Positions 47,088 to 55,848 of a DNA stretch of 64,000 bases are shown piece after piece. Under the pieces are notes generated by a model. The model saw nothing but the letters and a program-made list of their open reading frames with translations. It ran no database searches and had not been told where the DNA came from. Origin of the DNA: Roseibium sp. Sym1 (GTDB lineage Bacteria; Pseudomonadota; Alphaproteobacteria; Rhizobiales; Stappiaceae); contig NZ_CP114786.1 in assembly GCF_027359675.1 (NCBI RefSeq), positions 6,422,501-6,486,500 on the forward strand, given 5' to 3'. The translations under genes and the position numbers were made by a program. Numbering within the stretch: position 1 is the stretch's first letter; each line of letters opens with the position of its first letter.

Positions 47088-47738
47088 CTACGCGCTTAAC
47101 GCCAGTTCTTTTTCATGCGCAAGAGCAGCAACAATATCCGCTTCAGTCAGGGTGGGATATTCTTCCAAAATCTGCGCCGAAGTGAACCCTGCCTCATGGT
47201 AGCGGCGAATGGTTGCAGTAGGAATGCGTGTGCCAGAAATTACCCAAGAATTGCGGGCAATGTACTTGTGTCGCTCCACCTTTCCGATGGTTTCTTGGCT
47301 TCGCTTTTTTAGATCCTCTACTCGCGACTTAACTTCTTCGATCACATCGATAATCGGAAGCATAGCGAGCTGGCCGGTTTCTGCGCCTTTGACCTCATTC
47401 TGTTTTGGTCGAAGATAGTGCGGTTCACCCTTGACAACCCAGACACGTGCGTCCGCCCAATGGCTGATGCCGTCCTTTTCCATTTCCTTTGCGAGGTTTT
47501 CCAGGCGAGCAAGTCTGATTTTGTACGTCGACCTCAGTTTGGCAAGTGTCCGCAGACCAACAGCATCTCTGAAGGAATAGATACGACTGTATGCAACCGA
47601 TCGGTTGTCGTAAGCATAACGAGGCACAAAGAAGCCTCTGCGGTCCCAAGCCCTCAGCTGACCTTTAGAAAGTTCAGTGATTTTAGAGACTTGGTCTTCG
47701 CTAAGAGCTGCGACAACGTTTTCAACGCCCTGTGTCAT
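47088..47738 (-). CDS. MerR-like/DUF433 antitoxin
   Basis: A 216-aa protein with an N-terminal MerR-like winged helix (about 12-85; SKGQLRAWDRRGFFVPRYAY, SFRDAVGLRTLAKLR), a helical middle, and a C-terminal DUF433 domain (about 165-212; GTRIPTATIRRYHEAGFTSA, then LEEYPTLTEADIVAALA). DUF433 is the usual partner of DUF5615 toxins, and the DNA-binding part would allow autoregulation. Both genes form one operon. Confidence 0.82.
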   Translation of the reverse strand: MTQGVENVVAALSEDQVSKITELSKGQLRAWDRRGFFVPRYAYDNRSVAYSRIYSFRDAVGLRTLAKLRSTYKIRLARLENLAKEMEKDGISHWADARVWVVKGEPHYLRPKQNEVKGAETGQLAMLPIIDVIEEVKSRVEDLKKRSQETIGKVERHKYIARNSWVISGTRIPTATIRRYHEAGFTSAQILEEYPTLTEADIVAALAHEKELALSA

Positions 47739-47859
47739 AGCTTTATCTTAGTGTCAAAATGTGAAAATGGTAGGTTAATTGCTCTCCGTACGAGCAATTT
47801 TGATCCCAGAGACGTTTTTTTCGCCTTGGTCGATTTTCAACAACAGCGAATACCCGCAC

Positions 47860-49149
47860 TCAGCCCGAAATGCGCTCGATCTGCGCGCCGCAGCGGGTGA
47901 GCTTGTCTTCGAGGCGTTCGAAGCCCCGATCGAGGTGATAGACGCGGTTGACCGTGGTCTCGCCCTCGGCCGCCAGACCGGCGATCACCAGCGAAACGGA
48001 GGCACGCAGGTCGGTGGCCATCACCGGCGCGCCGCGCAGGGTCGACACGCCGTCGACGGTGGCCGTGCGGCCGTCGATATGGATCTGGGCGCCGAGGCGC
48101 GCCAGTTCCTGGACATGCATGAAGCGGTTTTCGAAGATGGTCTCTGTGATCCGGCTGGTGCCGCCCGCCTTGGTCATCAAGGCCATGAACTGCGCCTGCA
48201 GGTCGGTCGGGAAGCCCGGGAAGGGCTCGGTGGTGACATCCACCGGCTGGATGCCGTTGCCGTTGCGATAGACCTTGATGCCCTCCGGTGTCTGGGTGAT
48301 GTCGGCGCCGGTCTGGCGCAGGGTGTCCAGCGCCGTCTCCAGCAGGTCGGACCGTGCGCCCCGCAGCAGCACGTCGCCGCCGGTCATGGCCACCGCCATG
48401 GCATAGGTGCCGGTCTCGATCCGGTCCGCGACCACCGCGTGATGGGCGCCGTGCAGACGCGGAACGCCCTGGATGCGGATGGTCGAGGTGCCCTCGCCCT
48501 CGATCTTCGCGCCCATCGCCTTCAGGCATTGCGCCAGGTCAACCACTTCCGGCTCGCAGGCGGCATTGACGATTTCGGTTTCGCCTTGGGCAAGCGTCGC
48601 GGCCATCATGATGGTGTGGGTGGCGCCGACGGAAACCTTCGGGAATTCCACCCGGCCGCCCTTGAGGCCGCCAGGCGCGCGCACGACCACGTACCCGCCC
48701 TCGATCTCGATCTCGGCGCCCAGAGCACTCAGACCGTCGATGAAGAAGTCGACGGGACGCGTGCCGATGGCACAGCCGCCGGGCAGCGACACGCGGGCCT
48801 CATGGCACCGGGCCACGAGCGGACCGATGACCCAGAAGCTGGCGCGCATCTTGGAGACGAGTTCATAGGGGGCTGTGGTGTCGACGATCTCGCGCGCGGT
48901 CAGGTTCAGCGTCTGGCCGGCCAGGTCATCCTGGCCGCTGCGCTTGCCGTTGACCGAATAGTCGACGCCGTGATTGGACAGGATCTGCATCAGCTGGGCA
49001 ACGTCGCGCAGACGCGGCACGTTGGACAGCGTCAGGGTCTCGTCCGTCAGCAGGGAGGCGATCATCAGCGGCAGCGCCGCGTTCTTCGCACCCGAAATCG
49101 GGATCGTTCCGTTCAGCTCGACACCGCCAACGACCTTGATACTGTCCAT
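47860..49149 (-). CDS. murA: UDP-N-acetylglucosamine 1-carboxyvinyltransferase
   Basis: A 429-aa MurA, first committed enzyme of peptidoglycan synthesis. N-terminal [20 protein letters not shown], fosfomycin-site loop with the reactive Cys ([20 protein letters not shown]), and RHGAHHAV-like [20 protein letters not shown] are present. Length is normal. It is on the same strand as the DUF2948-hisD block but separated by inserted genes. Confidence 0.97.
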   Translation of the reverse strand: MDSIKVVGGVELNGTIPISGAKNAALPLMIASLLTDETLTLSNVPRLRDVAQLMQILSNHGVDYSVNGKRSGQDDLAGQTLNLTAREIVDTTAPYELVSKMRASFWVIGPLVARCHEARVSLPGGCAIGTRPVDFFIDGLSALGAEIEIEGGYVVVRAPGGLKGGRVEFPKVSVGATHTIMMAATLAQGETEIVNAACEPEVVDLAQCLKAMGAKIEGEGTSTIRIQGVPRLHGAHHAVVADRIETGTYAMAVAMTGGDVLLRGARSDLLETALDTLRQTGADITQTPEGIKVYRNGNGIQPVDVTTEPFPGFPTDLQAQFMALMTKAGGTSRITETIFENRFMHVQELARLGAQIHIDGRTATVDGVSTLRGAPVMATDLRASVSLVIAGLAAEGETTVNRVYHLDRGFERLEDKLTRCGAQIERISG

Positions 49150-49315
49150 CTCTGTCCCCGAACCGGACCGCGCGCCCCGCGCGGTCGTCCCATCAAAAAC
49201 TCACAACAAAGTCGCGGTCTACACGCAACTTATGGCCCATGCAAGGCAGTCAGGTGCCGCAGGGCGGGCGATTTTATGGCCGCGCGTGCCGCCCGTTTCG
49301 TGGCCGTTCGCGCGG

Positions 49316-49495
49316 TCAACCGTCCTTGCGGGACTTGGCCGCGCTCTTGCGGCGGCGCAGATTAGCTCTCAGCGCCTCGGCCAAACGGTCTTCACGCGCC
49401 GCCGGCCGGTTCTTCTGCGCGCCCTCGCTCCCGGCACCGGCCGACCTGGACTTGGCCTCATCAACCGGTTGGCCTTTCTGGTCTTTTTCGCTCAT
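49316..49495 (-). CDS. Small conserved basic protein near murA
   Basis: A 59-aa frame from ATG 49495 to TGA 49316: N-terminal MSEKDQKGQPVDEAKSRSAG and basic C-terminal half EDRLAEALRANLRRRKSAAK. Short basic proteins with an 'RL..ALR.NL.RRK' core are common beside murA in alphaproteobacteria, from memory. No domain or function is known. A frame that avoids stops in GC-rich DNA is weak evidence alone, but the conserved core supports it. Confidence 0.7.
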   Translation of the reverse strand: MSEKDQKGQPVDEAKSRSAGAGSEGAQKNRPAAREDRLAEALRANLRRRKSAAKSRKDG

Positions 49496-49929
49496 GGCAA
49501 ACCATCTTCAGATCCGAAGGCCCCTGTTTAGCAACCGCCGCCGGGCTTGCAAAGCCCCGCGCGAGCGGGTCACCATCACCGGCGCTACCACGCGGAGACA
49601 ACCGGCCGGGACCGCCTGGTCCCGCGCCGCATCTTGCGCGGCCCCGGGAGGCGTCCCATGGCGGGATTGCTTGATATCCACAGGCAGGAATGGGCGGCAC
49701 AATGCCCGCGTTCACGGCCAATTGCGGACTTCACGCCGTCCCTGCCCCCGCGCGGAAATCCGGCTCCCCAAAAAATGCAAATCAGCGCTTGCGTCCCACA
49801 GGCTCTTATGGCAAAAGCCCCCTCATTCCGGTCGGCACCGCTGATCGGGAGCACTCCTTGCGTCCCAACCGCCAGCGCCTGCAAGGCACCGGCCCCGACG
49901 CAAAGCCCGTCTTATAAAGACGCGCGCAG

Positions 49930-50004
<75 letters not shown>

Positions 50005-50095
50005 TTCAAGTCATTGATCTTCCTACAAGTCCTTGTTGTCCCTCGGCACCATTGATGGCGTTCGGTCAGGTCCTCGTGCCTCTCTGTCGCCGTTC

Positions 50096-50986
50096 TCAGA
50101 TCAGCATACGGCGCGGGTCCGCCAGCAATCCGGCGTAATAACTGAGAAACCGGGCTGCGTCGGCGCCGTTGATCACGCGGTGGTCATAGCTGAGATCGAG
50201 GGGCACCATCTGCACCGGCTGAAAGGCTTCGCCATCCCAGACCGGCACGGTCTCCGTGCGGGTGATGCCGAGGATGGCGACTTCCGGCGGGTTGACGATC
50301 GGCGTGAAGGCGGTGCCGCCGATGCCGCCCAGGCTGGAGATGGTCATCGAGGCCCCGCCCATTTCCTCCGGGCGGATCTTGCGCTCCTGGGCCCTTGAGG
50401 CCAGGTCGGTGATTTCGGACGCAATCTGCCAGAGCCCCTTGCGGTCCACATCCCGGATAACCGGCACCATCAGGCCGTGGGCCGTGTCGACGGCGATGCC
50501 GAGATGGACGTAGTCCTTCAGGATCAGGGTCTTGCCGTCGGCACTCAGCGAGGCGTTGAATTTCGGGAATTCGCGCAAGGCCCGCGCCAGCGCCCTGGCG
50601 TGAAAGGCCAGCGCCGTGAGCTTCACGCCTCTTTCCTGCGCGTCCCCCTTCCATTCCCTGCGCACATTCTCGACGGCCGTCATGTCGGCGCGGTCGTGAT
50701 GGGTGACGGCGGGTATGAGAGCCTGGGCCGCGGCCATGTTGCGGGCCGCGACCTGCGCGAACCGGCTGACCGGTTCCTCGCTCACAGGCCCGTAAAGCGC
50801 ATTGTCCACATCCCAGTAGGAAGTGTCCGCCCCGGTGGCCGGTGATGCGGTTTCCGGTTCACCGCCACCCTCCACATCCTCGCGGGCGATGGACGTGCGG
50901 CCAATCTCCCGGGCCAGCTTTTCAATGTCGATGCCCTTTTGCCGGGCGAGCGCCCGGACCGAGGGCGGTGCAATGACCTCTGACAT
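50096..50986 (-). CDS. E2 acyltransferase catalytic protein without lipoyl domain
   Basis: A 296-aa protein with a peripheral subunit-binding domain (about 6-38; APPSVRALARQKGIDIEKLA) and an E2 (2-oxoacid dehydrogenase) catalytic domain. The active-site motif near the C terminus is SYDHRVINGADAA, with Asn where Asp is usual, as also found in some PDH E2s. No lipoyl domain is present; the lipoyl domains are in the separate protein at 52443-53777. The start is the ATG after GGGGGGAG. It is the last gene of an eight-gene operon. Confidence 0.9.
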   Translation of the reverse strand: MSEVIAPPSVRALARQKGIDIEKLAREIGRTSIAREDVEGGGEPETASPATGADTSYWDVDNALYGPVSEEPVSRFAQVAARNMAAAQALIPAVTHHDRADMTAVENVRREWKGDAQERGVKLTALAFHARALARALREFPKFNASLSADGKTLILKDYVHLGIAVDTAHGLMVPVIRDVDRKGLWQIASEITDLASRAQERKIRPEEMGGASMTISSLGGIGGTAFTPIVNPPEVAILGITRTETVPVWDGEAFQPVQMVPLDLSYDHRVINGADAARFLSYYAGLLADPRRMLI

Positions 50987-50996
50987 GCGCTCCCCC

Positions 50997-52427
50997 CTAC
51001 CAGCTTGCCGAAATATACTGGGTTTCCATGAATTCCAGCATGCCCTCGTGGCCACCTTCCCGGCCGAGGCCGGACTGCTTGGTGCCCCCAAAAGGCGCCG
51101 CCGGGTCGGAGACGAGGCCCCGGTTGAGACCGACCATGCCGTAGTCCAGCCGCTCGCAGACCTGGAGGCCGCGCTTCATGTCCCCGGTAAAAACATAGGC
51201 GACCAGCCCGTATTCGGTGTTGTTGGCGCGCCGGATGACGTCTCCCTGGTCGACGAAGGTCTGCAGCGCCGCCACCGGCCCAAAGATCTCGTCATGGACG
51301 CAATCCGCCGTCTCGGGCACGTTGGAGAGCACGGTCGGCATATAGAAGAAACCCTTGCCGGCCGGGACCTCGCCCCCGACCTCCACACGGGCGCCCTTGG
51401 CAACCGCATCATTGACGAATTCCGCCACCTTCTCGCGGGTTTCCGCGTTGACCAGCGGCCCGACATCCACCATTGGATCGAGGCCGTCGCCGACCTTCAG
51501 CCTGCCCATGGCCTCGGCGAGACGCCGGGTGAATTCCGGTGCGATCGCCTCTTGCACATAGATGCGGTTGGCGGCCGTGCAGGCTTCGCCGAGATTGCGC
51601 ATCTTGGCCAGCATCGCGCCTTCGACGGCGACATCGAGATCGGCGTCGTCGAACACGATCAGCGGCGCATTGCCGCCAAGTTCCATGGCCGGTTTCAGCA
51701 CCTGGTCCGCCGCCGAATGCAGCAGCTTGCGCCCCACCGCCGTCGAGCCGGTGAAGGACACCACCCGAACGCGCGGATCGTGCAGCATGTGATCGACCAG
51801 CGCGCCGGTGCGTTTCGACGGCAGCACGTTGACGAGCCCGGCCGGCACGCCGGCTTCCTCCAGCAACGGCATCAGCGCCAGCATGGTGAGCGGCGTTTCG
51901 GAGGCCGGCTTGATGATGACGGCGCAGCCCGCCGCCAGCGCCGGGGCGATCTTGCGGGTGCCCATCGCGGCGGGGTAGTTCCAGGGCGTCACCAGCACCG
52001 CCAGGCCGGCGGGCTTGTGCTGGACCATGATGCGGGCTCCGGAGGCCGGCGCATGCGTCACGAGACCGTCCGCGCGCACGGCTTCCTCGGCAAACCAGCG
52101 GAAGAACTCGGCCGCATAGGTCGCCTCGCCGATGGCATCACCCCGTGCCTTGCCGTTTTCCAAAGTGATCAGCCGGGCAAAATGCTCCAGGCGCCCGGTC
52201 ATCAGCTCCCAGGCCTTGCGCAGGACTTCCGAGCGCTGGCGCGGCGTCCGCGCGGCCCAGTCGGCCATGGCCCTTTCTGCCGCATCGAGGGCAGCGTTGG
52301 CGTCCTCGATCTCCGCCGAGGCGACGGAGGCAATCACCTCTTCCGTGGCCGGGTTCAGGACATCGAAGCGCTCGCCGCCAGAGCCCTGGCGCCAGGTCCC
52401 GTCAATATAAAGATCCGTATAATCCAT
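50997..52427 (-). CDS. NAD(P)-dependent succinate-semialdehyde-type dehydrogenase
   Basis: A 476-aa aldehyde dehydrogenase of the GabD/succinate-semialdehyde group. Catalytic Glu lies in MELGGNAPLIVFDDADLD, catalytic Cys in NLGEACTAANRIYV, and cofactor motif VSFTGSTAVGRKL. It sits between the lipoyl protein and E2 genes with gaps of 15 and 10 bp, so it belongs to the same pathway. Its true aldehyde may differ from succinate semialdehyde. Confidence 0.9.
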   Translation of the reverse strand: MDYTDLYIDGTWRQGSGGERFDVLNPATEEVIASVASAEIEDANAALDAAERAMADWAARTPRQRSEVLRKAWELMTGRLEHFARLITLENGKARGDAIGEATYAAEFFRWFAEEAVRADGLVTHAPASGARIMVQHKPAGLAVLVTPWNYPAAMGTRKIAPALAAGCAVIIKPASETPLTMLALMPLLEEAGVPAGLVNVLPSKRTGALVDHMLHDPRVRVVSFTGSTAVGRKLLHSAADQVLKPAMELGGNAPLIVFDDADLDVAVEGAMLAKMRNLGEACTAANRIYVQEAIAPEFTRRLAEAMGRLKVGDGLDPMVDVGPLVNAETREKVAEFVNDAVAKGARVEVGGEVPAGKGFFYMPTVLSNVPETADCVHDEIFGPVAALQTFVDQGDVIRRANNTEYGLVAYVFTGDMKRGLQVCERLDYGMVGLNRGLVSDPAAPFGGTKQSGLGREGGHEGMLEFMETQYISASW

Positions 52428-52442
52428 GATGTACCCCGGGGG

Positions 52443-53777
52443 TCAGAGCAGGTGGCGGAGCGGCTGCTCCATCCGGCCCGCGAAATTGGAAAGAAGATCG
52501 AGCGCCTCGTCAGCGCTCAGCTGAACCGTGCCGCATTCAAGGGTCAGGCACAAACCGGTCCCCGAGCGGGTGATGCTGATGGCCGGGCTGTCGCCCGCCC
52601 CCAGCCGAACCCCGCTGATGCGGCTGTCACGCAGGTCGCGCAGGATGAGGTCCGGAACGGTTTCCGGCTCCACCTTCGACACGTCGCCGAGCAGGGTCGA
52701 CGGCACGGAATAGACCCGGCTGGAGCCGAACCTCTCGACCGCGACCGTCACCGGCAGGGTTTTGCCGCTTGCTCCGGCAAGTCCGGCCAGCAGGGCACCG
52801 GTGTCGGCCAGCCCTGCGCTTTTCGCCGCCCAGTCCGAGAAGTCGGCGAAACCGTCTCCGGGAATGTCCGCTGTCAGATGGCATGCCGAAACCGCTGCGG
52901 CGCTTGCCGAAACTTTCGCCGGCAAGGCCCTGAGCGCTTCCAGATCCCTGACGTGGAACGGCTGGGCGTGACCGGCTTCGGCCAGACGGCCCAGATCCAG
53001 CCCCTGTTCCCGGGCAAGGCGTTTTGCCTTCGGAGAGGCCAGGATCCTGCCTCCTTGTCGCGCGTGCTCGAGCGTTCGGGCCGGTAGCGATGGCGCCGGG
53101 ACGGGCGCTGCCGCTGTCTCCGGTTCCGGTTCCGGTTCCGGTTCCGAGACCGGTTCCGGTCCTTCGGGCGAAGAGGCCGCGGGTGCCCGGGAGCCTGCGC
53201 TACGCGTGATGGGAGCCTCCGGTTTTTCCGCACTGATCACCGCGATCACCTGGCCGACCGGCACGTCTTCGCCCGCTTCGGCAAGCAGCGCCGCGACGTA
53301 GCCGTCCCGGCCCGCGTTGACCTCCACGGTGCTCTTGTCGGTCTCGACCTCGAACAGCACGTCGTCGGCCGCGACCTGATCGCCGGGCTGCTTCAGCCAG
53401 CCGACCAGCAGCCCCGTGTCCTGGGCCATGCCGAGTGTCGGCATGATGACGTCGCGACCCTCGATTTCGGCAGGCTCTTTCGGCAAATTGACCGGTTCGT
53501 TGGTCTCATCGGCTCCGCTGCCGGTGCTCCTGCCGTCCGGTGTCTCGGAGATCAGGGCAATCACCTGGCCGACGGGCACATTGCTGCCGGCCTCGGCGGT
53601 GACCTCGGTCAGGTAGCCCGGCTTCGGCGCCTCGACTTCCATGGCGGCCTTGTCGGTTTCCACCTCGAAAAGCACGTCACCCGCCGCCACCGCCTCCCCC
53701 GGCTGCTTGTGCCAGGCCAGGATCTGGCCCGTGTCCTGGGCCATGCCCAGCGCGGGCATGATCACCTCATGCGGCAT
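52443..53777 (-). CDS. Two-lipoyl-domain protein with degenerate E2-like C terminus
   Basis: A 444-aa protein: two lipoyl domains (about 1-77 with target Lys43 in ETDKA; 108-185 with Lys148 in ETDKS), a Pro-Glu linker, a subunit-binding-like segment (RILASPKAKRLAREQGLDLG), and a C-terminal region of E2 catalytic size that ends LSNFAGRMEQPLRHLL but lacks the DHRxxDG active-site motif. It likely carries acyl groups for the complex while the 50096 protein supplies catalysis. The ATG at 53777 is inside the end of the E1-beta gene (11-bp overlap). Confidence 0.88.
   Translation of the reverse strand: MPHEVIMPALGMAQDTGQILAWHKQPGEAVAAGDVLFEVETDKAAMEVEAPKPGYLTEVTAEAGSNVPVGQVIALISETPDGRSTGSGADETNEPVNLPKEPAEIEGRDVIMPTLGMAQDTGLLVGWLKQPGDQVAADDVLFEVETDKSTVEVNAGRDGYVAALLAEAGEDVPVGQVIAVISAEKPEAPITRSAGSRAPAASSPEGPEPVSEPEPEPEPETAAAPVPAPSLPARTLEHARQGGRILASPKAKRLAREQGLDLGRLAEAGHAQPFHVRDLEALRALPAKVSASAAAVSACHLTADIPGDGFADFSDWAAKSAGLADTGALLAGLAGASGKTLPVTVAVERFGSSRVYSVPSTLLGDVSKVEPETVPDLILRDLRDSRISGVRLGAGDSPAISITRSGTGLCLTLECGTVQLSADEALDLLSNFAGRMEQPLRHLL
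53121..53156. repeat. CGGTTC hexanucleotide repeat
   Basis: Four perfect CGGTTC units (53121-53144), one altered unit and one more. They encode the alternating Pro-Glu linker of the lipoyl protein. Because units are 6 bp, slippage changes linker length without a frameshift. Confidence 0.7.
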
Positions 53778-54765
53778 GGACCAGCTCCCCGCGGCAGATC
53801 CTGCGCGCGTTTTCAACGACACCGGCCGCCGTCGGCACGGTGATGTCCTCAAGCGCCGGCGAGAACGGCACCGGCACATCCATGGCGCCCATGCGGATCA
53901 CCGGTGCATCCAGATGATAGAAGGCCTTTTCGCTGATGCGCGCCGCGATTTCCGCCGTGACGCCGTAGCTCTGGTGGCCCTCGTCGATGACGATGGCGCG
54001 CGACGTCTTGCGGACGGAGGCCAGGATCGTTTCCTCGTCAAGCGGCACGATTGTGCGCGGGTCGATGATCTCGGCGCTGATGCCCTCCCCGGCCAGCGTT
54101 TCCGCGGCTTCCTCGGCCACCTGCACCATCGAGGAGGTCGCGACCAGCGTCACGTCACGGCCCTCCCGCTTGATATGCGCCTCGCCGAAGGGGATCAGGT
54201 ATTCCTCCTCCGGCACGGGAGCCTTGTCGTTGTACATCAGCTTGTCTTCGAAGATGACGACCGGGTTGTTGTCCCGTATCGCGGTCTTCATCAGACCCTT
54301 GGCCTCATAGGCCGTAGACGGCATCGCCACCTTCAGCCCAGGAATATGGGCGACCAGTGCCTGCAGCGACTGGCTGTGCTGTGCGGCGGAGCGGCGTGTC
54401 GCGCCCATGTTGGTGCGGAGCACCAGCGGCACGGTCAGCTTGCCGCCGGACATGTAATGGGTCTTGGCCGCCTGGTTGCAGAGCTGGTCCATGACGAGAT
54501 AGAGAAAATCGCCGAACATCAGGTCGACGATCGGTCTCAGGCCCGTCATGGCCGCGCCGACGGCAATGCCCATGAAGCCGGGTTCGGAGATCGGCGTGTC
54601 GATGATCCGTTCCGTGCCGAATTCCTCGACCAGGCCGGACAGGACCTTGAACGGCGTACCGGCCTCGGCGACGTCCTCGCCAAGGAGAACGATTGCCGGA
54701 TCGCGGCGCATTTCCTCCGCGATGGCTTCGTTGACGGCTTTGGACAGGGTGATTTCACGTGTCAT
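53767..54765 (-). CDS. 2-oxoacid dehydrogenase E1, beta subunit
   Basis: A 332-aa E1-beta (transketolase central and C-terminal domains). Hallmarks: LLGEDVAEAGTPFKVLSGL, RIIDTPISEPGFMGIAVGAA, GLRPIVDLMFGDFLYLVMDQ, and HSQSLQALVAHIPGLKV. The start is the ATG after GAGGAGAG, 11 bp past the E1-alpha stop. Closest in layout to acetoin/pyruvate dehydrogenase types; the 2-oxoacid (or acetoin-like) substrate is unknown. Confidence 0.94.
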   Translation of the reverse strand: MTREITLSKAVNEAIAEEMRRDPAIVLLGEDVAEAGTPFKVLSGLVEEFGTERIIDTPISEPGFMGIAVGAAMTGLRPIVDLMFGDFLYLVMDQLCNQAAKTHYMSGGKLTVPLVLRTNMGATRRSAAQHSQSLQALVAHIPGLKVAMPSTAYEAKGLMKTAIRDNNPVVIFEDKLMYNDKAPVPEEEYLIPFGEAHIKREGRDVTLVATSSMVQVAEEAAETLAGEGISAEIIDPRTIVPLDEETILASVRKTSRAIVIDEGHQSYGVTAEIAARISEKAFYHLDAPVIRMGAMDVPVPFSPALEDITVPTAAGVVENARRICRGELVHAA

Positions 54766-54776
54766 GGCGTCTCTCC

Positions 54777-55775
54777 TCAGGCCGCCGTCTCGGCATAGAC
54801 ATGCATGTCGACTTCGCGCTGGTCCGGATATTTCGCGTCGAGCGCATAGGCGACGGCAGCCTCCGCGTCGGCTTCGATCTCCTTGTCGATGGCGACCAGC
54901 TCGTCGGCGGTCATGATCTTTTCCGCGATCAGCCACTTGCCGAAATTGGTGATCGGGTCACGGACCTTTTTCCACTCGGCCTCCTCGTCCCTGGAACGGT
55001 AATAGTCGCGGTTGATGTCGCCGACGTGGTGGCCGTGATAGCGGTAGGTGTCGAGCTCGATGAAGAAGGGCCCCTCGCCCTTGCGGCAGCGCTCGCTGAG
55101 CTGTTCGGCCAGCTTGTTGACCGCCAGAACATCCTGGCCGTCGACCTTGAAGCTCTCGATGCCGAAGGCTTCGGCGCGGGCCGTCAGCGATCCGGCGGCG
55201 ATCTCTTCCGTCTTTGTGTATTCGCTGTAGCCGTTGTTCTCGCAGGCATAGATTACCGGCAGCTTCCAGAGCGCGGCCATGTTCATGACCTCGTACCAGA
55301 GCCCCTGCGCCGTCGCGCCGTCGCCGAAGAAGCAGACTGTGACCTGCTTGTTTCCAAGCGTCTTCGCCGACAGGGCCGAGCCTGTGGCGATCCCCATGGA
55401 CCCGCCGACAATGGCGTTGGCACCGAGATTGCCGTTGGCCTGGTCGGCAATGTGCATCGACCCGCCCTTGCCGCGGCAATAGCCCTCCTCCTTGCCCAGC
55501 AGCTCGCAGAACATTTCCCTGAACTCCGCGCCCTTGGCAACGCAGTGGCCATGGCCGCGGTGGGTGGAGGTAATCTTGTCCTCCGGCGTCAGCGCCTCAC
55601 AGATGCCGACGGCCACCGCTTCCTGTCCGGAATACATGTGCGTCAGGCCGGGCATCTTGGCGGAGAGATACAGCTGGTTGGCGTTGTCCTCGAAGGCACG
55701 GATACGGACCATCTGCCTGTACATGCGCAGATAGTCTTCCGTGTTGTGCTTCTTTTTCGCTATGGCAGCGCTCAT
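54777..55775 (-). CDS. 2-oxoacid dehydrogenase E1, alpha subunit
   Basis: A 332-aa thiamine-diphosphate enzyme subunit. The TPP motif is GDGATAQGLWYEVMNMAALW followed by ACENN; SGQEAVAVG, STHRGHGHCVAKG and GKGGSMHIAD are the usual active-site loops. It pairs with the E1-beta protein encoded downstream to decarboxylate a 2-oxoacid. The short length and motifs suit acetoin/pyruvate dehydrogenase E1-alpha subfamilies. Confidence 0.94.
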   Translation of the reverse strand: MSAAIAKKKHNTEDYLRMYRQMVRIRAFEDNANQLYLSAKMPGLTHMYSGQEAVAVGICEALTPEDKITSTHRGHGHCVAKGAEFREMFCELLGKEEGYCRGKGGSMHIADQANGNLGANAIVGGSMGIATGSALSAKTLGNKQVTVCFFGDGATAQGLWYEVMNMAALWKLPVIYACENNGYSEYTKTEEIAAGSLTARAEAFGIESFKVDGQDVLAVNKLAEQLSERCRKGEGPFFIELDTYRYHGHHVGDINRDYYRSRDEEAEWKKVRDPITNFGKWLIAEKIMTADELVAIDKEIEADAEAAVAYALDAKYPDQREVDMHVYAETAA

Positions 55776-55848
55776 CTTGATGTCCCTTGAAACTCTCGGC
55801 CCCAGACAGAACCCGGCCCGTTAGGGCAGGCCGGGTCAGACGGGCCGG

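Noticed and set aside
53767..53777. Overlap of the E1-beta and lipoyl genes as a possible gene fusion or frameshift
   Set aside because: Both proteins have normal ends; an 11-bp overlap is ordinary coupling.
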